Origin: CAZVVT01 sp964630595
GTDB taxonomy: Bacteria > Chlamydiota > Chlamydiia > Chlamydiales > VFKH01
Length of the DNA stretch: 45,601 nt
NCBI GenBank assembly: GCA_964630595.1
Contig: CAZVVT010000007.1
Location: forward strand, 1 to 45,601
Direction of reading: 5' to 3'
Shown here: positions 24,867-32,339 of the stretch, piece by piece
Layout: each line of letters opens with the position of its first letter
How positions within the stretch are numbered: position 1 is the stretch's first letter
Made by a program: the position numbers and the translations under genes
The notes under the pieces: model-generated
What the model was told of the DNA's origin: nothing
The model's database searches: none
The model's input: the letters and a program-made list of their open reading frames with translations, nothing else

Positions 24867-24883
24867 GATATAGTCGCCCTGCC

Positions 24884-25612
24884 ATGATTATTGGAAATTG
24901 GAAGATGCACAAGACGGCCAAAGAGACGAAGCTCTTTTTGGATCAGTTGTTGAAAAAGGAACATATCGACGCGGACAAAGTCTATCTTGCCGTTCCCTTT
25001 ACGGCAATCCATGCAGCCAGCGGCTACAAGATTCATCTCGGCGCGCAAAACGTCTGCTTTGAGAGCGATGGGCCCTACACGGGCGAAATCTCCGCCGCGA
25101 TGGTCAAAGAGGCCGGGGCCTCCTTTACCCTGGTAGGTCACAGCGAGCGCAGACGCCTTTTTGGCGAAGATGATGAGGTAGTGCGCAAAAAGCTGCTGCG
25201 TGCACAGGCAGCGGGACTGCGAGTGGTGCTGTGCGTTGGGGAGACCCTGGAAGAGCGCAGCGCGGGCAAAGAGGAAGAGGTGCTCCACCGCCAGCTGACA
25301 AAGGCGCTATCGGGCCTAGAAGCCTCTGTAGGGGCTTCCTTGGCTATTGCCTATGAGCCGGTGTGGGCAATTGGTACGGGAAAGGTAGCCACCCCTGCGC
25401 AAGCGGCTAAAGCGCATCTCTTTTGCTATCAGATACTTGAGAAAATCTTCCCGGGGCAGAAGATCCCGATTCTGTATGGCGGATCGGTGAAGGCGGACAA
25501 TTTGGGCGAGTTGCTGAAAGCGCCTCATATTAAGGGGGCTTTGGTGGGTGGAGCGTCGCTAGATGCTGCCTCCTATGCGGCACTTGTCCGCATCGGTCAA
25601 AATGTGTTATAA
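24884..25612 (+). CDS. tpiA: Triosephosphate isomerase
   Basis: Interconverts dihydroxyacetone phosphate and glyceraldehyde 3-phosphate in glycolysis. The 242-residue TIM barrel has NWKMHKT (5-11, with the N and K of the active site), catalytic H86 in LVGHSERRRLFGE, catalytic E158 in YEPVWAIGTGKVAT (with the loop-6 sequence), and the phosphate-binding YGGSVKADN and LVGGASLD. The N-terminus is two or three residues shorter than usual, but no earlier in-frame start was found. It diverges from xseA, as in the Chlamydia tpi/xse neighbourhood, and is followed by secG at a few bases. Confidence 0.97.
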   Translation: MIIGNWKMHKTAKETKLFLDQLLKKEHIDADKVYLAVPFTAIHAASGYKIHLGAQNVCFESDGPYTGEISAAMVKEAGASFTLVGHSERRRLFGEDDEVVRKKLLRAQAAGLRVVLCVGETLEERSAGKEEEVLHRQLTKALSGLEASVGASLAIAYEPVWAIGTGKVATPAQAAKAHLFCYQILEKIFPGQKIPILYGGSVKADNLGELLKAPHIKGALVGGASLDAASYAALVRIGQNVL

Positions 25613-25621
25613 CGGTTGCCC

Positions 25622-25912
25622 ATGGGATTCTTTTTCTACTTCTTCTTGGTCTTGTTCGTGATTGTCTGTGTGCTCTTGTGCGCCTTTATCTTGGTGCAAG
25701 AGAGCAAAACTATGGGCTTGGGGGCCTCCTTCGGTGGAGAGGCGAGCTCTTCGCTCTTCGGTACGGCCACCGCCGACATCGTGAAAAAGATCACCGTTTG
25801 GTTATCGGTAGCGTTCTTGGCAGGTGCCGTGATTCTCTCTCTCATGACCTCGGCCTCTTCGCACAAAGAGCGCGTACCTTTCTCTAACGACGAGCACATT
25901 GAAGCGCGCTAA
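25622..25912 (+). CDS. secG: Preprotein translocase subunit SecG
   Basis: Small auxiliary subunit of the SecYEG channel. The 96 residues have two membrane helices (FFFYFFLVLFVIVCVLLCAFILVQ and ITVWLSVAFLAGAVILSLMT) joined by the SecG-typical loop ESKTMGLGASFGGEASSSLFGTA. ATG 25622 is preferred; a TTG at 25616 two codons earlier is possible. It starts 9 bp after tpiA, and its TAA overlaps the def ATG by one base (TAATG). Confidence 0.9.
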   Translation: MGFFFYFFLVLFVIVCVLLCAFILVQESKTMGLGASFGGEASSSLFGTATADIVKKITVWLSVAFLAGAVILSLMTSASSHKERVPFSNDEHIEAR

Positions 25913-26433
25913 TGATTACCTTGCGGTACTACGGCGATCCACTATTGCGCAAAAAAGCAAAAGAGATTGCTGCGGTAGACTCTACACATAGAGAGCTGAT
26001 TGAGCAGATGGAGAAGGTGATGGACAGGCACCGCGGCTGCGGCCTGGCGGCGCCTCAAGTCGGCCATTCCATACGCCTCTTTATCATGCGCATCGACAGA
26101 GAGGTCGATGGGGAAACGGTCAAAGGCAAGCTGCGCGTCTTCATCAATCCGGTGCTGACAGAGCCCAGCGATCAAACCGACGTGATGAAAGAGGGGTGTC
26201 TCTCTCTGCCCGGTTTTCGCGAAGATGTGGAGCGCCCCCACACCATCACAGTGGAAGCGCTCGATGAAGAGGGAAAGCCCTTCAAGCAGCACCTTACGGG
26301 GCTAGCTGCGCGCATCGTGATGCATGAAAACGACCACCTCAACGGGGTGTTGTTCATCGACCGCATCTCTCCTAAAAGGCGCAAAGCGGTGGAGCCGATT
26401 CTCAAAAATATCAAGAAGAAGCACGCCTCATGA
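25912..26433 (+). CDS. def: Peptide deformylase
   Basis: Removes the formyl group from the N-terminal Met of new proteins. The 173 residues have all three motifs of the metalloenzyme: GCGLAAPQVG (motif 1), EGCLSLPG with metal ligand C96 (motif 2), and HENDHLNG with H138, E139 and H142 (motif 3, HExxH). The C-terminal Lys-rich helix KRRKAVEPILKNIKKKHAS is typical of type I enzymes. It is coupled to secG (TAATG) and to the following permease by an ATGA overlap, so tpiA-secG-def-permease forms one operon. Confidence 0.97.
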   Translation: MITLRYYGDPLLRKKAKEIAAVDSTHRELIEQMEKVMDRHRGCGLAAPQVGHSIRLFIMRIDREVDGETVKGKLRVFINPVLTEPSDQTDVMKEGCLSLPGFREDVERPHTITVEALDEEGKPFKQHLTGLAARIVMHENDHLNGVLFIDRISPKRRKAVEPILKNIKKKHAS

Positions 26434-27170
26434 TGACGCTGGTCATTCTGTTTGTGCTCGGAATGGTCACCAGCTTCGTCTCCACTCATACAGGAGGAGG
26501 AGCACTCATCGCCATCCCTGCGATGATCTCCCTCGGTCTTGATCCGAAAAGCGCCGTAGCCGCCGCGCGTCTGGCGGGCTTAAGCTCCATGCTGGCCGGC
26601 ATCCGCCAGTTTCACAAAAGCGGCAAGATCGATTACGCCATGGCCTTCAAAGCGGCCCTCTTCACTTCTACGGGCTGCGTTGTCGGTGCCCTCTCCCTAT
26701 TTGAAATGCCCTCTGGATGGGTTGAGCGCATCATTGCTCTCCTCATCATCGTTCTCGTGATTCTGCACTTCCTGCCCATTCACAAAGAGGCTCCTGTGAC
26801 GCCTTCTCGCAGGCGCAAGTGGATTGGCAATGCGCTCTTCTTCTTGGCTGGTATGATTGGCGGCTTTGCCGGCGGTCAGGCCATTATCCTCACCTACACC
26901 TTTATGTTGGTCTTTGGCAAAACGATGACGGAGTCTATCGGCACGCGCAAAATCGCCGGCATCGCTATCGGCGTCGTCGCCCTTCTTATCTACGGCTTTG
27001 GCGGCCTCGTCGACCTCAGGCCCAGCATCGCTGCCGCCTCCGGCTCCTTCATCGGCTCTCACTTCGGCACGGCCTACGGCCTGCGCAAAGGCGACAAATT
27101 CCTGGCCCGCGTCTTTTCAGTGGTTGCTGTGTTGCTGGCGCTGAAGCTGCTCTATTCGCAGTTTATCTAG
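26430..27170 (+). CDS. TauE/SafE-family membrane transporter (DUF81)
   Basis: A 246-residue integral membrane protein with about eight hydrophobic helices in two halves, each starting with a small-residue motif: STHTGGGALIAIPAMISLGLDPKSAVAAARLAG in the first and GGFAGGQAIILTYTFMLVFGKTMTESIGTRKIAG in the second. This internal duplication is the hallmark of TauE/SafE (sulfite/organosulfur anion exporter) proteins. The substrate is unknown, and the name does not prove sulfite export. It overlaps def by 4 bp. Its end overlaps the convergent antitoxin gene by 8 bp. Confidence 0.88.
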   Translation: MMTLVILFVLGMVTSFVSTHTGGGALIAIPAMISLGLDPKSAVAAARLAGLSSMLAGIRQFHKSGKIDYAMAFKAALFTSTGCVVGALSLFEMPSGWVERIIALLIIVLVILHFLPIHKEAPVTPSRRRKWIGNALFFLAGMIGGFAGGQAIILTYTFMLVFGKTMTESIGTRKIAGIAIGVVALLIYGFGGLVDLRPSIAAASGSFIGSHFGTAYGLRKGDKFLARVFSVVAVLLALKLLYSQFI

Positions 27171-27471
27171 CTCGTAAATGCCTTCCAGGACCTGTCTTGG
27201 GAGCGAATATGATCTGATAGCCAACCGCATCTAAAATTTTCGATAGAGTATCGACGGTGATATTGGTTCTCGATCCTGACTTGATCCCCTGAATAATGGT
27301 AGGCGAGACTCCTGCTGATGCAGCCAACTTTCTTACAGAAACGTGGTCTTGCTCCATAGCCGCAAGAATCAATTCAGATAGAAGAAGCTCGTAATATTCT
27401 TTATCGAGAAGTTCTTTTTGCTTCTTGTTCTCGATGAATTTTTCATAAGTAGATTTAAGCTTCTTTTTCAT
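27163..27471 (-). CDS. Xre-family antitoxin of a second toxin-antitoxin pair (HigA-like)
   Basis: A 102-residue protein with a Lys/Glu-rich N-terminal helical region (MKKKLKSTYEKFIENKKQKELLD) and a helix-turn-helix at about 42-80 (SVRKLAASAGVSPTIIQGIKSG followed by ITVDTLSKILDAVGY), the standard cI/Xre pattern with an added YQIIFAPK strand. It overlaps the toxin gene by 17 bp and is therefore translated with it. It is the probable autorepressor acting on the palindrome at 27874-27891. It differs in family from the antitoxin at 17583-17900. Confidence 0.85.
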   Translation of the reverse strand: MKKKLKSTYEKFIENKKQKELLDKEYYELLLSELILAAMEQDHVSVRKLAASAGVSPTIIQGIKSGSRTNITVDTLSKILDAVGYQIIFAPKTGPGRHLRAR

Positions 27472-27844
27472 AATAACTTCCCTCCTTTACCCGGTTTTCG
27501 TAGCTTTGGCAAGCCTTTAAAGCCCGTTCCTTCTCGTTGAGTGGCAACTTTTGCGTCTTTTTGACAAAGGCATTCGTCACAATGATTTTGCTGCCCTTGA
27601 AGAAAAAGCAAAGATAGCGATCAGGCTGTGGTTTGAATGCATAAATTCCGTCTCCCTCATTGCGAAATCTTGTTTGATCAAAAATCTTTCCATGATCGCC
27701 TATCAAATGAAAAAGATGGAGTAGTCGACGTTGGTTGTCCTTTGGTTGTTTTATAAAATGCTCCATCGCTGAGCTTCGTCCTCGGCTATCGCGGTACCAT
27801 TCGATAGTGAACTCGCTTCCTTCGTAGGCAACAAATGAGTGCAT
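27455..27844 (-). CDS. Toxin of the second pair, RelE/HigB superfamily, phage Gp49-like (DUF891)
   Basis: A 129-residue protein with the Gp49/HigB pattern: FTIEWYRDSRGRSSAMEHFIKQ at the start, LLHLFHLIGDHGKIFDQTRFRNEGDGIYAFKPQPDRYLCFFFKGSKIIV strands in the middle and the signature TNAFVKKTQKLPLNEKERALKACQSYENR (the K-K-T-x-K-x-P motif) at the C-terminus. Members are ribosome-dependent RNases; activity here is inferred. Toxin precedes antitoxin, with its promoter-operator just upstream at 27871-27900. Confidence 0.85.
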   Translation of the reverse strand: MHSFVAYEGSEFTIEWYRDSRGRSSAMEHFIKQPKDNQRRLLHLFHLIGDHGKIFDQTRFRNEGDGIYAFKPQPDRYLCFFFKGSKIIVTNAFVKKTQKLPLNEKERALKACQSYENRVKEGSYYEKEA

Positions 27845-27870
27845 GGAAAATCTCTCATTCGCTTACAAAA

Positions 27871-27900
27871 AATGTACCATTTAAATGGTACTAATGGCAA
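27871..27900 (-). promoter_or_regulatory. Promoter with perfect 18-bp palindromic operator for the second toxin-antitoxin pair
   Basis: GTACCATTTAAATGGTAC (27874-27891) is a perfect palindrome. On the minus strand it lies between a -35-like TTGCCA (27895-27900) and a weak -10-like TACATT (27871-27876), 18 bp apart, about 30 bp upstream of the toxin start. This is the expected place for an autorepressor site. The rest of the 131-bp gap (27845-27975) shows no gene. Confidence 0.7.
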
Positions 27901-27975
27901 CGGGAATTAAGCCCTAAGAGGAACTGCCGTAGCGCTCTACCTTGAATAAAGGATTCTTCAGATATAGAGGGCTCT

Positions 27976-29799
27976 TCAAACAATGACATCATCGGTAGGT
28001 GCAGATGCTGGAGCTGCTGGAGTTGTGACTGCTGGTGTAGGCGCTGGAGCTGCGGCAGGTGCTGCTGCGCCTCCTCCTCCGTCGCCTTCAGCTTCCAGAA
28101 TGCCGAGAGCTTCGAGATTGGGACGAATGCGGGTCTTGTTCCTCCGTTCGGGGAGCTCTTCCCAAGCCGTCTTTAACTCTGCCTTTGATATGCCCTTTTC
28201 CAGGGCCTTGCTCAGTAGTGTTTGCACATTTGGAAGAGTTAGGCGAGCGGTGCAAATGGTGAGGAGGGCCTCTTTAGAAAAAAGATGAGCGTCAATAGCC
28301 CTTATGAGGTGTTCGTGATCCAGGAGTTTAGCTGTGGAAGAGTTGTCGAGGAAGCTGTGTACCGGGAAGGGATAAAGCAGAGCAAAAGCTGCCGGTTCAT
28401 GTTCGGGGAGAAGATTACGGAAAGACCACCAAAGAGAGGAATCTGTAATCCTTGACGAGGGTGTTTGGCGCAACTTTTCAGAGAGTAGCTCCCAGAGCAC
28501 ATCTTCTGAGAGAGCGTTTACAGTAGGATAGTCGAAAAATCTTGTCGACGGCAGCGACTCGGCCTTTTCTTTGAAAAACTGATCGAGTGCTTCTTGTGAA
28601 GAAAAGAAGAGATAGTTGCTTGCTTCTGCAGCAGCTCCTGCTGTTGCGATAGTGGGCATTTTGCCTACGAGATAGCGGCCGCAATCAGCGATATTTCGGC
28701 CTGCGAGAATCGTCGATAAAATATGTGCGCGTATGCGGGCAGCCCCTTCAGTCCCTAGTTTTTCAAGTAGAGGAGAGGCGGCAACTTCGGACAATATTTT
28801 TAAGGCGCCACGCTCGTTCAAGAGAGCGATCTGCTTTTCAAGAGATGCCTGCAGCGCAACAGTGTCTGGAAATTCCAAAGTTTGCGCATAGGTAAACCAT
28901 GCCTTTAATGTAAGCGGCAAAGAGCTATCAACGGCAAAGAGATAGCCGGCGCTTTTGGCGATGACAGAGAGCGGAAGATCGAGGATAGCCGCAGAAGGGC
29001 TTGTGCCTTCAGGATAGAAGTCTGGGCGGAAAAATCGATGCCAGTTCTCATTGTACTTAGAAAAGCGTTCATGTTCCAGGAGAGCAGAACACGCCAAATC
29101 TTGCAGAAAGCTCTTTTGTCTCTCGGGATCTAAGAAGACCGCCTGAACAAATCTTTGAACAATGGGAGCGCGCTCCGTTAATTTTTCTGAAGACTGAAAG
29201 TCAGTTATGAGGCTCGAGAGAAATGCTTTCGGGAATGAGTCATCGTCAGGAGATGTCTTGACGTATCGGCAAATATACGCTTGATCGTCGGCAGACATAG
29301 CAGCAAAAAAATCTAAACCAAAGCCAAAGCGGACCAAGAAGCTTCGAAGAAAGTCTTTATCCCTTTTTGTAAACTGTGGATCTTGCTGAGTTGAGGAAAG
29401 CAGGCTTAAGAGTTGTGTGAGACTCTCGCAGTTAGCGGGAGTTAGAGGAAGAGGTTTTCTAAGTTCAGCAAGCGTAAGTGTTGCCAACCTAGCCTGATCG
29501 CCGTTAGCTCGACGCTTTAGAACGGCGCAGAGAGGGGCATCAGGACTCTCTTCACCTTCAACAGTGGCGATGGCGGATGGTGCCGCAGCTCCACCGCCTC
29601 CTAGAGCAGTAGCTGCACTCGTTTTTGCGGCTGTTGCTTGAACTTGCGGAGAGGTGTCCTCAGGTCTTTGAGCATTGAAGTACCGATACAAAACGACGGC
29701 CATAGGCAAAAGAAAGAGTGATACTGCTAGCGCTTTTTTCCCTGTTGTCCACGACGGCAAACTGCTAGATACATCATCTCGTATTTTTGAAATTGCCAC
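27976..29799 (-). CDS. Hypothetical membrane-anchored protein, 607 residues, with Gly/Ala/Pro-rich linkers
   Basis: Not recognised. Seen: a short cytoplasmic N-terminus (1-20), one membrane helix (about 22-40, KKALAVSLFLLPMAVVLYRYF), a linker with ALGGGGAAAPSA (about 64-75), a long mostly helical domain (about 90-565) with many short Leu-rich helices and no obvious repeats, and a tail rich in Gly, Ala, Pro and Thr (about 573-607, with GGGGAAAPAAAPAPTPA) ending in DDVIV. The N-terminal helix could be an uncleaved signal anchor, putting the bulk outside the cytoplasm. The GGAAA linkers are shared with the proteins at 310-3198 and 22504-23610. It lies 44 bp after the membrane-anchored hydrolase on the same strand. 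Lineage-specific; function unknown. Confidence 0.8.
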   Translation of the reverse strand: MAISKIRDDVSSSLPSWTTGKKALAVSLFLLPMAVVLYRYFNAQRPEDTSPQVQATAAKTSAATALGGGGAAAPSAIATVEGEESPDAPLCAVLKRRANGDQARLATLTLAELRKPLPLTPANCESLTQLLSLLSSTQQDPQFTKRDKDFLRSFLVRFGFGLDFFAAMSADDQAYICRYVKTSPDDDSFPKAFLSSLITDFQSSEKLTERAPIVQRFVQAVFLDPERQKSFLQDLACSALLEHERFSKYNENWHRFFRPDFYPEGTSPSAAILDLPLSVIAKSAGYLFAVDSSLPLTLKAWFTYAQTLEFPDTVALQASLEKQIALLNERGALKILSEVAASPLLEKLGTEGAARIRAHILSTILAGRNIADCGRYLVGKMPTIATAGAAAEASNYLFFSSQEALDQFFKEKAESLPSTRFFDYPTVNALSEDVLWELLSEKLRQTPSSRITDSSLWWSFRNLLPEHEPAAFALLYPFPVHSFLDNSSTAKLLDHEHLIRAIDAHLFSKEALLTICTARLTLPNVQTLLSKALEKGISKAELKTAWEELPERRNKTRIRPNLEALGILEAEGDGGGGAAAPAAAPAPTPAVTTPAAPASAPTDDVIV

Positions 29800-29843
29800 G
29801 CTGCGTGCCCTTTTTTGAGAATTTAGGGAGCGATCATACTTGT

Positions 29844-30899
29844 TTATCGAATTTGTTCTCTAGGAAACAAGAGGGTTGCGAGAGTGCGAAGGGCTGGATC
29901 AGAGGATGGATAGCTGATGTGGTCGCCTTGGCAAGAGCGTAGAGAGAGACTAGGGCGAAGATCTTCTTGGAGAAGTTGGTAAGCGAGGGAAGATTGTGGG
30001 CCAATTATCCTATCATGCTGAACTTGGTCTGCGCTAATGGCGGTGAGAGTGGGCTGGTTGCTGTTTTGTAGGACGATGGATCGATAGGTGGCAGCGCGGA
30101 TGAGATCAGATGAATGGATCTCCCAGCCGAAGAAGCGAATAAGAAGGCTGCAGAGGCCGCGAACGCAGGAGGGCAGCTTCTCCAATTCTCTAGGGACATC
30201 GGAGAGGCGTCCGTAGGTGTCGTGAAAGACAGCGGTGACTTTGTCGTGAGTGTAGGGGCAATCAGAGCTATCAAGAGCGCGGGCAAGGATGCCGCCACCC
30301 ATAGAGGTTCCCCAACCGATGAGATGCTCCGCCTTAAGACGCTTTTGTGCGTAGGCCATGACGCCGCAGGCGGCTGCAGTCAAGCGATCGCGAGAAGGGC
30401 TGGAACTGCTTTCGCCCACGCCCGGGTAGTTCCAGAAAACGATGTTGGCATTGAGTCGTTGTGCGAGATCAAAGAGCAAAAAGCTGCCGCCGAGAGAAGC
30501 TGCCTCTTGCCAAGTCTGATAGTTGCCATTGAGCACCATCAGAACACGTTGGCGGTTCGGCTCACGCGTTGCAGCTACCTCAATTCTTGTTCCATTCACC
30601 TCAATCAACTCTTTTCGAGTGGTGCGAATGAATCCTTCAAGGTGAGAGCCAGCTGTATGGGTAGTAGAGATCTCTTCTCTTTGAAGCCAAGGCAGAGAAG
30701 CAGGGATAAGGAGTTTTCCTGCAAGAGATTTGAGTCCAAGATAGAGAAGGGGAAGGACGGTGATGCAAGCGAGAATGAGGAAGGCGACATGACCTACTCG
30801 CTGTGCAGTGGTGCGGTAGTCTTCCTGAAAGAGAGGAGTTTCACGGGCGACGGAAGGGCAAGTATAGATATGCCTAACAAGAGGAGCAACAGCTGCCAT
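29844..30899 (-). CDS. Membrane-anchored alpha/beta hydrolase-fold protein
   Basis: A 351-residue protein with one hydrophobic segment (about 34-60, VGHVAFLILACITVLPLLYLGL) and then an alpha/beta hydrolase core: strand and oxyanion region MVLNGNYQTWQEAA (121-134), NYPGVGESSSSPSRDR, nucleophile elbow GWGTSMGG with S199, a likely acid in the SADQVQHDRIIG segment, and His in CQGDHISYP. The catalytic triad therefore looks complete. The layout recalls the chlamydial CHLPS (DUF818) hydrolase-like family, but that link is from memory of the architecture and uncertain. The substrate is unknown. It follows the M32 carboxypeptidase by 36 bp on the same strand. Confidence 0.82.
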   Translation of the reverse strand: MAAVAPLVRHIYTCPSVARETPLFQEDYRTTAQRVGHVAFLILACITVLPLLYLGLKSLAGKLLIPASLPWLQREEISTTHTAGSHLEGFIRTTRKELIEVNGTRIEVAATREPNRQRVLMVLNGNYQTWQEAASLGGSFLLFDLAQRLNANIVFWNYPGVGESSSSPSRDRLTAAACGVMAYAQKRLKAEHLIGWGTSMGGGILARALDSSDCPYTHDKVTAVFHDTYGRLSDVPRELEKLPSCVRGLCSLLIRFFGWEIHSSDLIRAATYRSIVLQNSNQPTLTAISADQVQHDRIIGPQSSLAYQLLQEDLRPSLSLRSCQGDHISYPSSDPALRTLATLLFPREQIR

Positions 30900-30935
30900 A
30901 AGAGAGCAGTGTAGCGTCCTTTTGTTAAGATTTCG

Positions 30936-32339
30936 TTAAGTGGCTGATAACCAACGAATAAAGGGTTTGGCGGAGAGGGGTTTGCCGGTGACTCGGCGAA
31001 CGAGCTCTTCTTGGGTGTAGTGGCGGCCGTGGCGGTGGATGTTTTCGGTGAGCCATGTGCGGATGAAAGAGAACTGGCCGGCGGCGATGCGTTTTTCCCA
31101 GTCTTTGTGTTGTTTGGTGAAGGCGGCGAAGAACTGCGCGGCGTAGAGGTTGCCCAAGGCATAGGTGGGGAAGTAGCCGAAGGCGCCCATCGACCAGTGG
31201 ATGTCTTGCAGGCACCCTTGGCGGTCGGAAGGGGGTGTGAGGCCAAAAAAGTCCTGCATGAGTTTGTTCCAGAGAGTGGGGACGTCGGCAACTTCGATCG
31301 TGCCTTCGATGAGCTGTCGTTCGATTTCGAGGCGTAGCAGGATGTGGAGAGTGTAGGTGATTGGGTCGGAGTCGACGCGGATGAGTGAGGGGCGGGCGAT
31401 GAGTCCGCGCGCGTGCAGGTCGATGCCTTTGAGGGAGGGGAAGATCTTTTCGATGTGGGGTTGGAGGAAGGTGAAGAAGCCTTTGGATTGTCCGATGAAG
31501 ACCTCCCACCAGCGCGATTGGCTTTCGTGGATAGCGTAGGAGAGGGGTTCGCACAAGGGAGTGCCGAAGTGCTGCGCCGGCAGCCCCATTTCGTAGAAGG
31601 CGTGGCCCGCTTCATGGAGGACAACACCGATGAGATTGAGGGGATCGTTTTCATCTACGCGGCCGGTGATGCGCGCATCGCTTGGGTGCATGGCCTGTGA
31701 AAAGGGGTGCGAAGAGAGGTCGAGGCGCCCTTCGTAGCCGATGGCTTTCATCACGATGTGTGCCAACTCGAACTGCTTCTCTTTGGGAAAGGGACCGGGC
31801 AGTGGAGGCAGCTCCTTTTTCTGCATGATCTTACGAATCGGCTTCACAAGCTCTTTGAGGAGCTTTTCCGCCGTTTGCACATCCATGCCCGGTTCGTATT
31901 CATCGAGCAACGCTTCGTAGCCTCCGCCGAAGTAGCGCGCTCTTTGGCGTGCGGCAGCAACCTGCTTTTCAAAGAAGGGAGCGAAGTCGTCGAAAGTTTT
32001 TGCATTGGACCAGGCAAAGATCGACTGCGAGGTGAGGGCGGCGCATTTTTTGACAAAAGCGGTGGGCAGCTTGGTGGCCATCTTCCAGTCACGCTTCCAT
32101 TCGCGGAGAGCGGCTTTTTGCGCAGGGGTGAGGCGCTGTTTGGTTTTGAGGAGGCTGGCAAATTTCTTGGAGGTGAGTCGCTGATGAATGAGCTGGCTCA
32201 TGAGCTTGAGCTGCTCACCTCGAAAGGGGGCCGCGGGAGGCAGCATCATTGTCTCTTGATCCCAAGAGAGTAGGTTGCTGATCGATTTGAGTGTGGCGAT
32301 TTCTAAGCCGAGTGCAGAAAGCGTTTGAAAGGAATCCAT
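30936..32339 (-). CDS. M32-family metallocarboxypeptidase (carboxypeptidase Taq type)
   Basis: Removes C-terminal residues from peptides using a zinc or cobalt ion. The 467 residues show the family marks: LLSWDQETMMLPPAA near the N-terminus (about 23-37), the HPFSQAMHPSDARITGRVDENDPL stretch ending in the conserved D-x-R-I-T-x-R, the metal-binding HEAGHAFYEMG (H242, E243, H246), IHESQSRWWEVFIGQS, and RVDSDPITYTLHILLRLEIERQLIEG with a further conserved region. Length is close to the usual 500. Its start lies inside the upstream permease gene (37-bp overlap), so they are co-transcribed. It probably recycles peptides in the cytoplasm. Confidence 0.94.
   Translation of the reverse strand: MDSFQTLSALGLEIATLKSISNLLSWDQETMMLPPAAPFRGEQLKLMSQLIHQRLTSKKFASLLKTKQRLTPAQKAALREWKRDWKMATKLPTAFVKKCAALTSQSIFAWSNAKTFDDFAPFFEKQVAAARQRARYFGGGYEALLDEYEPGMDVQTAEKLLKELVKPIRKIMQKKELPPLPGPFPKEKQFELAHIVMKAIGYEGRLDLSSHPFSQAMHPSDARITGRVDENDPLNLIGVVLHEAGHAFYEMGLPAQHFGTPLCEPLSYAIHESQSRWWEVFIGQSKGFFTFLQPHIEKIFPSLKGIDLHARGLIARPSLIRVDSDPITYTLHILLRLEIERQLIEGTIEVADVPTLWNKLMQDFFGLTPPSDRQGCLQDIHWSMGAFGYFPTYALGNLYAAQFFAAFTKQHKDWEKRIAAGQFSFIRTWLTENIHRHGRHYTQEELVRRVTGKPLSAKPFIRWLSAT

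Noticed and set aside
24036..24887. 283-codon open frame on the plus strand, antisense to xseA
   Set aside because: It is the mirror of a high-G+C gene and its translation (Gly/Asp/Glu-rich, no motif) has no family features, whereas xseA has all of its motifs.
30794..31654. 286-codon Ser/Pro/Thr-rich open frame overlapping the M32 carboxypeptidase gene on the same strand
   Set aside because: Low-complexity composition typical of an alternate frame; the carboxypeptidase frame has the HEAGH site and other family motifs.
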